Origin: Bacteroidota bacterium
Lineage (GTDB): Bacteria; Bacteroidota; Bacteroidia; Chitinophagales; Chitinophagaceae
NCBI GenBank assembly: GCA_018267795.1
Contig: JAFDXS010000090.1
Location: forward strand, 1 to 7,965
DNA length: 7,965 nucleotides
Direction of reading: 5' to 3'
The position numbers were made by a program, and so were the translations under genes. Shown piece by piece: positions 3,920-7,965 of this stretch. The notes beneath the pieces are model-generated. The model was given only the letters and a program-made list of their open reading frames with translations. It was not told the origin of the DNA and searched no databases. Numbering within the stretch: the first letter of the stretch is position 1; every line of letters starts with the position of its first letter.

Positions 3920-6826
3920 ATGCGTTTATGCCTAAGTTCATTTTTGATTATTCTTCAGTTTGCCACTCATGCCGCAGAATATACTCATCTGACTGTAAAA
4001 GATGGCCTGCCAAGCAACACCATATACTTCGCCATGCAGGATACTAAAGGTTTTATGTGGTTTTGCACACCTACCGGGGTTTGCAGATACGACGGAAGAA
4101 AGTTTGAAAATTTTACGATCAATGAAGGGCTGGCTGATAATGAAATTTTCCGTTGCATAGAAGACTCAAAAGGCCGTGTTTGGTTTTTAAGCTATAACGG
4201 GAAATTATCCTTTTTTCTCAATGGTGAAATGCACAATTCAGGTAATACTCCCTGGCTATCCTGCCGGAATAGAGGTGCATTTTTGCTGAACGCTTTAGAA
4301 GATAAAGAGGGTAATGTTTGGTTTACTACATCGCTCGGGGACGTTATAGAGATAGCCGGTGATCATCTTACAAAATACAATTTAGGAGCAGTCTCAAGAC
4401 AATATAATAATGCCTATTTATCTTCTGTTTTATTTCAGGAAAACGATTCAATAAAAAAGTTTATTAGAAATGATTCAGATGTAGTATATACTTTCAATCT
4501 GATAAGTCACAAACTGCGCAAGCTTGGTACAGTTGATATTATCTCAGATAAAACCGCTAATCTTAAAGACTATATACCCGCAAAGGATGAAAATATATTT
4601 ATAGCCGACAAAAAGATAATTTCTTACCGGCGCGCTCAGCTCAAACTATTAACGTTAAATAGGTTTAAAGCTCAATACCCGCCTACATATTTGCTGTATG
4701 ATACTGCCTTTTGGTGGCTTGCAATAGGAGATGATGGAGTTTATCGTTTAGGCAGTCATTCTAAAAAACAAGATGAACTTCATCTTTTGCCACATGAAAC
4801 AGTTACATGCATTGTAAAAGATCGCGAAGGGAATATGTGGTGTACTTCTTATAATAATGGCATTTTTTTATACAAAACGCAGTCTAATGTACAGTCTTAT
4901 CTATTAAGCAAATCAATACTCAGCATTACGCCTGTTTTCTGCCATAAGAAACAATATATTGTAGCCGGCTGTGGCAACGGCGATGTAAAAATCATTACCC
5001 CATCTGGCACAAAGACATTAAGCTGTAATAAAAAACCGTTTGATCGTGTTTTAGGTGTTGTAAACATTGCTCCGGAAAGTATTGTTATTGAAAAGGACAA
5101 TGGAATTTTTAATTATAATCCCCTTGCCGGGTCGATCTCAACACTTAGCAACAGGCCCGGTAATAAAAGTTATTTTCAAAAAGATAGCGTGCTCTGGCTA
5201 TGCGGAAATGATAAAATTATGTGTTGGAAGAGGGGGAGGTTATTTTTTCAAAATAATCCCATCCCATATAGTAAGCTTACTTCTATTGCCGTTCTTTCCG
5301 ATAGCGTAAAATATATAGGAACAACATATCGCTTATATAAATTAACAAGTAACCAGGTTCATGAAATACTAAGCGATAGCATATTGAAGACGGGTATTAA
5401 TGATCTCAATATCGTTGACGGTAATTTATGGGTAGCCACTCATGGCAACGGAATTTTTATTCTCTGCCATGATACATTATTGCAGCATATTGATAGTAAA
5501 GATGGCCTGCTTGCCGGCAATATTTGTCAGAAAATATATGCTGATGATAGACGGATATGGGTAGCAACAAATAAAGGTATGACAGTCTTTACCAGGCATA
5601 CCAGCGAGTGGCTATTCAATATCACTACGAGTAATGGTCTTTCGTCTAACGATGTGAAAAGTATTATAGTAGATAGCAACAAGCTATATATAGCCACTGC
5701 TGAAGGGATAAATATCTTAAACACGCAACACCTGCAGGATTCAACGTCACCTCCGCAGGTGTATATTACTGGTATCAGGCAAGGTGATAAGTCAATTTTA
5801 GATCCGGGTGCTCAATATAGCTATAAGTATTTTAAGGGATTTATTACAGTTTCTTTCACCGCAGTCACATTTCAGTCTCCTTTAGCTGTACAATATGAAT
5901 ATAAGTTTGAAGAGAATGCAGATTGGCATAAAACGCAATCAACGGATATTCCTCTTTTCGATCTGTCACCTGGCACTCATACACTGCTTTTCCGGGCCAA
6001 AAAATATAATAGTCAATGGAGTAAGCCTATAGTCTTTTCAATTTTGGTTAATCCATTATGGTATCAGCGAAAGCGTTTTTTTGTTTTGATTATACTGTTA
6101 GTTGTTGGTATTATCTCCTGTGCCCTGCAGTTGCGAATCAAAAGCATCAAAAAAAACGCAAGTGAAAAGACGTCTTTGCATAAAAAAATAATAGAATTAA
6201 GAGGGAATTCCCTCGCGCATCAAATGAATCCTCATTTTATATTTAATTCGCTTAACACCATACAGCAATTCATATTGGTTAATGAATTAACTGAGGGCTT
6301 AAATTATTTAAGTGATTTTTCACTGTTAATGCGGAATATGCTGGAAAATTCTAGAAAAAACCAAATATCCCTTAAGGAAGAGCTTGTATTTCTTCATCGT
6401 TATCTGCAGTTAGAGCGAATGCGCTTTGAAAATAAATTTAATTATGAAATAAATGTAGATAAGCGGATATCCGCAGATGAGATAAAACTCCCGCCCGCAC
6501 TTTTTCAGCCCTTGCTCGAAAACGCCATTAAACATGGGATGCCAGCCAATCAACAAAATGGATTTATATCATTAAAGATTGCTGTGAATAATGACTTTAT
6601 TGAGGGCATTGTAGAAGACAATGGAAAAGGAATACAAGCATCTGTAAGAACGGAGTGGCAATGGAAAGCTCCCACCGCGTTAAAAGTATTAGAGGAAAGA
6701 ATTTCTTTATTAAAAAACAATAATGGCAAGGGAGGGAAGATTGAGATTATAGACAAGGCATCTGAAAATTATCCCGAGACAGGAACTATTGTTAAGCTAT
6801 TAATACCACTAAATAATGGAAACTAA
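3920..6826 (+). CDS. Sensor histidine kinase: periplasmic two-component propeller, Y_Y_Y domain, LytS-type kinase
   Basis: This is a 968-residue membrane sensor that would phosphorylate the regulator encoded next to it. A signal peptide covers residues 1-18 or so (cleavage near THA-AEY). Residues about 20-610 form a periplasmic beta-propeller built from Reg_prop-type repeats, recognisable as DGLPSN at 28 with KGFMWFCTPTGVCRYDG, EGLADNEI with KGRVWF, KEGNVWF, REGNMWCTSYNNGIFLY, GNLWVATHGNGIFI, DGLLAGNI with RIWVATNKGMTVF, and NGLSSNDV with LYIATAEGINIL. A Y_Y_Y domain follows (about 611-712), then one membrane span (about 720-740) and a helical linker. The kinase domain is of the His_kinase/LytS class: phosphorylated histidine H772 in QMNPHFIFNSLN, N-box N868 in LLENAIKHG, and the ATP-binding EDNGKGI with D900. 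Length and order are typical for the Bacteroidota family, often linked to sensing of glycans or other outside cues. The ligand cannot be deduced here: no SusC/SusD or glycosidase gene is nearby. It overlaps the regulator gene by 11 bases. Confidence 0.95.
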   Translation: MRLCLSSFLIILQFATHAAEYTHLTVKDGLPSNTIYFAMQDTKGFMWFCTPTGVCRYDGRKFENFTINEGLADNEIFRCIEDSKGRVWFLSYNGKLSFFLNGEMHNSGNTPWLSCRNRGAFLLNALEDKEGNVWFTTSLGDVIEIAGDHLTKYNLGAVSRQYNNAYLSSVLFQENDSIKKFIRNDSDVVYTFNLISHKLRKLGTVDIISDKTANLKDYIPAKDENIFIADKKIISYRRAQLKLLTLNRFKAQYPPTYLLYDTAFWWLAIGDDGVYRLGSHSKKQDELHLLPHETVTCIVKDREGNMWCTSYNNGIFLYKTQSNVQSYLLSKSILSITPVFCHKKQYIVAGCGNGDVKIITPSGTKTLSCNKKPFDRVLGVVNIAPESIVIEKDNGIFNYNPLAGSISTLSNRPGNKSYFQKDSVLWLCGNDKIMCWKRGRLFFQNNPIPYSKLTSIAVLSDSVKYIGTTYRLYKLTSNQVHEILSDSILKTGINDLNIVDGNLWVATHGNGIFILCHDTLLQHIDSKDGLLAGNICQKIYADDRRIWVATNKGMTVFTRHTSEWLFNITTSNGLSSNDVKSIIVDSNKLYIATAEGINILNTQHLQDSTSPPQVYITGIRQGDKSILDPGAQYSYKYFKGFITVSFTAVTFQSPLAVQYEYKFEENADWHKTQSTDIPLFDLSPGTHTLLFRAKKYNSQWSKPIVFSILVNPLWYQRKRFFVLIILLVVGIISCALQLRIKSIKKNASEKTSLHKKIIELRGNSLAHQMNPHFIFNSLNTIQQFILVNELTEGLNYLSDFSLLMRNMLENSRKNQISLKEELVFLHRYLQLERMRFENKFNYEINVDKRISADEIKLPPALFQPLLENAIKHGMPANQQNGFISLKIAVNNDFIEGIVEDNGKGIQASVRTEWQWKAPTALKVLEERISLLKNNNGKGGKIEIIDKASENYPETGTIVKLLIPLNNGN

Positions 6827-7556
6827 AGTAATTATTGTCGATGACGAGAAAAGAGGTATAACTGCATTACAGAAACTGCTCGAGAAATATTGCACAAATA
6901 TTTCCGTCGCAGCAACTGCAGACAATATTGACAATGCAGAAATTGCCATCCGAAAATTTCCTCCGGATCTTGTTTTTCTCGATATTGAGATGCCGGATGG
7001 CAGTGGATTTAATTTACTTGAAAGGTTTGATTCAATTGATTTTCATGTAATTTTTGTGACAGCTTTTCAGGAATATGCAATAAAGGCAATCAAATTTTCA
7101 GCCTTTGATTATTTATTGAAGCCTGTAAAAATTTCTGAGTTGCAGGAAACCGTTAGACGGGCTCAGACTAATATAAATAAGAAACAATCAAATGCACTAC
7201 AGTCGGTGATCACTACGGCCAACCCTTTTAATAAGTTAATGCTCGCTACGATGGAAGGTTATTACCTGGTAAAGCCAGAAGAGGTGCTATACTGTAAAGC
7301 AGACGATAGCTATACGCACTTTTATTTGCAAAATGGAAAACACTATATAGTTTCAAAGCCATTGAAAGAATTTGAGCAGGTTTTAATTCCTTACAATTTC
7401 TTTAGGATACACAAATCCTTTCTCGTAAATATGAATCATATCGAATTGGTAAATAAATTGGATGGCGGAATAACAGTGGTAATGAATAGTAAGGATCAGC
7501 TGCCCGTTTCCTTCAGGAAAAAAGATGAGTTTATTGAAAAGCTTAGAGCTATTTAA
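6816..7556 (+). CDS. LytTR-family response regulator (REC-LytTR)
   Basis: This is a 246-residue cytoplasmic transcription regulator of the LytR/AlgR type. The receiver domain (about 3-118) has the acidic pair D9/D10, the phosphorylation site D56 in LVFLDIEMPDGSGF, switch residue T82 in FVTAFQEYA, and K102 in DYLLKP. After a linker the LytTR DNA-binding domain (about 138-245) shows YYLVKPEEVLYCKADDSYTH and the conserved FFRIHKSFLVNMNHI block with R197, H199, S201 and N205. No key residue is missing. The ATG at 6816 lies inside the end of the kinase gene, which points to translational coupling and a cognate pair. A hairpin with a T-run follows 55 bases after the stop. The targets are unknown; the neighbouring secreted protein gene is a candidate from position alone. 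Confidence 0.95.
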   Translation: METKVIIVDDEKRGITALQKLLEKYCTNISVAATADNIDNAEIAIRKFPPDLVFLDIEMPDGSGFNLLERFDSIDFHVIFVTAFQEYAIKAIKFSAFDYLLKPVKISELQETVRRAQTNINKKQSNALQSVITTANPFNKLMLATMEGYYLVKPEEVLYCKADDSYTHFYLQNGKHYIVSKPLKEFEQVLIPYNFFRIHKSFLVNMNHIELVNKLDGGITVVMNSKDQLPVSFRKKDEFIEKLRAI

Positions 7557-7559
7557 GGT

Positions 7560-7614
7560 CGTTTACGTTTACCGATTGATTCTCTGCTATTACTCGTGAA
7601 ATAAAGACGTTTAC
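7560..7614. repeat. Three CGTTTAC direct repeats after the response regulator gene
   Basis: CGTTTAC occurs at 7560-7566, 7566-7572 (sharing one base) and 7608-7614. The second and third start 42 bases apart, four helical turns. TACGTTTAC (7564-7572) fits eight of nine positions of the published LytTR recognition consensus (T/A, A/C, C/A, GTT, any, A/G, T/G). The role as a regulator site is inference, and the third copy overlaps the terminator stem. Confidence 0.3.
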
Positions 7615-7638
7615 TAATTCTCTGAATTAGTAATTTTT
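7611..7638 (+). terminator. Intrinsic terminator of the kinase/regulator operon
   Basis: A perfect 10-base-pair stem, TTACTAATTC (7611-7620) with GAATTAGTAA (7624-7633), is closed by a three-base TCT loop and followed by five T. It ends the two-component operon and separates it from the secreted protein gene that starts at 7676. Confidence 0.8.
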
Positions 7639-7675
7639 CTTCAGTATAGTTTTACAGAAATCAAAAAACTGTACT

Positions 7676-7965
7676 ATGAAAAAGTTTCTATTTGCGCTTT
7701 CTTTGTTCGCTTCGACATTATCTGTCAATGCGCAGGCACCCGGATGCGACCCATGCGGCCCATGGCCTAACCCCATACCATTTCCTTCAGTTACTTTTTT
7801 AGATTTTACTTTTACCTTACCCTACAGGCCTGGCTGTACTTACGAAGCACATGTTGCTTATGTAACACGTACTTGTATGGGTATGACTGAAGTTAAAATT
7901 TTAGGCGATCCACAATTTTATACTACGAACCCCGGTTGCGATTTACATTGTCCTGATGTGCCAAG
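7676..7965 (+). CDS. Secreted Cys- and Pro-rich protein of unknown family (3' end beyond the window)
   Basis: The first 96 residues of an exported protein that I do not recognise. A clear signal peptide begins MKKFLFALSLFAS and should be cleaved after NA at residue 19, before QAPG. There is no lipobox. The mature part opens with a Cys/Pro-rich stretch (CDPCGPWPNPIPFP, with C24 and C27). It continues with a beta-like region (about 39-65), and has further cysteines at 54, 67, 88 and 92. Six cysteines in the first 73 mature residues suggest disulfide bonds in the periplasm or outside. The C-terminus, where a type IX secretion sorting domain could be, is not visible. The gene is codirectional with the two-component operon but separated from it by a terminator, so it probably has its own promoter. 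The best -7 candidate, TAGTTTTA at 7647-7654, is weak. Confidence 0.8.
   Translation, partial: MKKFLFALSLFASTLSVNAQAPGCDPCGPWPNPIPFPSVTFLDFTFTLPYRPGCTYEAHVAYVTRTCMGMTEVKILGDPQFYTTNPGCDLHCPDVP

Overview
The window looks like chromosomal DNA of a Bacteroidota member, probably of the Chitinophagales/Sphingobacteria side, although genus is not resolvable by eye. Three things point there: promoters with the Bacteroidota-type -33 TTTG / -7 TAnnTTTG pattern (best at 2777-2807), a one-piece periplasmic propeller/Y_Y_Y sensor kinase paired with a LytTR regulator, and CcmB/CcmC/CcmD-like proteins of the Bacteroidota type (for example PWSNDPK in place of the usual WWVWD in CcmC). No mobile element, CRISPR array or rRNA was seen.

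Left part (1-2726), mostly minus strand. A glutamate dehydrogenase gene runs off the left edge (1-476). Behind it in transcription order come a CcmD-like small membrane protein (508-723) and CcmC (728-1420), which form a tight cytochrome c maturation unit with its own promoter at about 1441-1470. CcmB lies further right (2070-2726), also on the minus strand. Between ccmC and ccmB sits a plus-strand XRE-type regulator (1728-2066). It is divergent from ccmC and convergent with ccmB, with only 3 bases between the stop codons.

Middle (2727-3148): two plus-strand tRNA genes, tRNA-Gly(GCC) and tRNA-Leu(UAA), each followed by a hairpin/T-tract. The second hairpin is usable from both strands and also serves the minus-strand gene for a small secreted lipoprotein of unknown function (3149-3745).

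Right part (3920-7965), plus strand and visibly more AT-rich. It holds a 968-residue sensor histidine kinase (periplasmic beta-propeller, Y_Y_Y domain, one membrane span, LytS-type kinase) whose stop overlaps by 11 bases the start of a 246-residue REC-LytTR response regulator. These two must form a signalling pair. A strong terminator-like hairpin follows (7611-7638), then the start of a secreted Cys/Pro-rich protein of unknown family that runs off the right edge.

Most of the window is ordinary housekeeping and regulatory DNA. The points most worth a second look are the XRE gene splitting the ccm genes, the two-component pair next to an unrecognised secreted Cys-rich protein, and CGTTTAC repeats between that pair and this protein. 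I see no convincing evidence of an undescribed multi-gene system.
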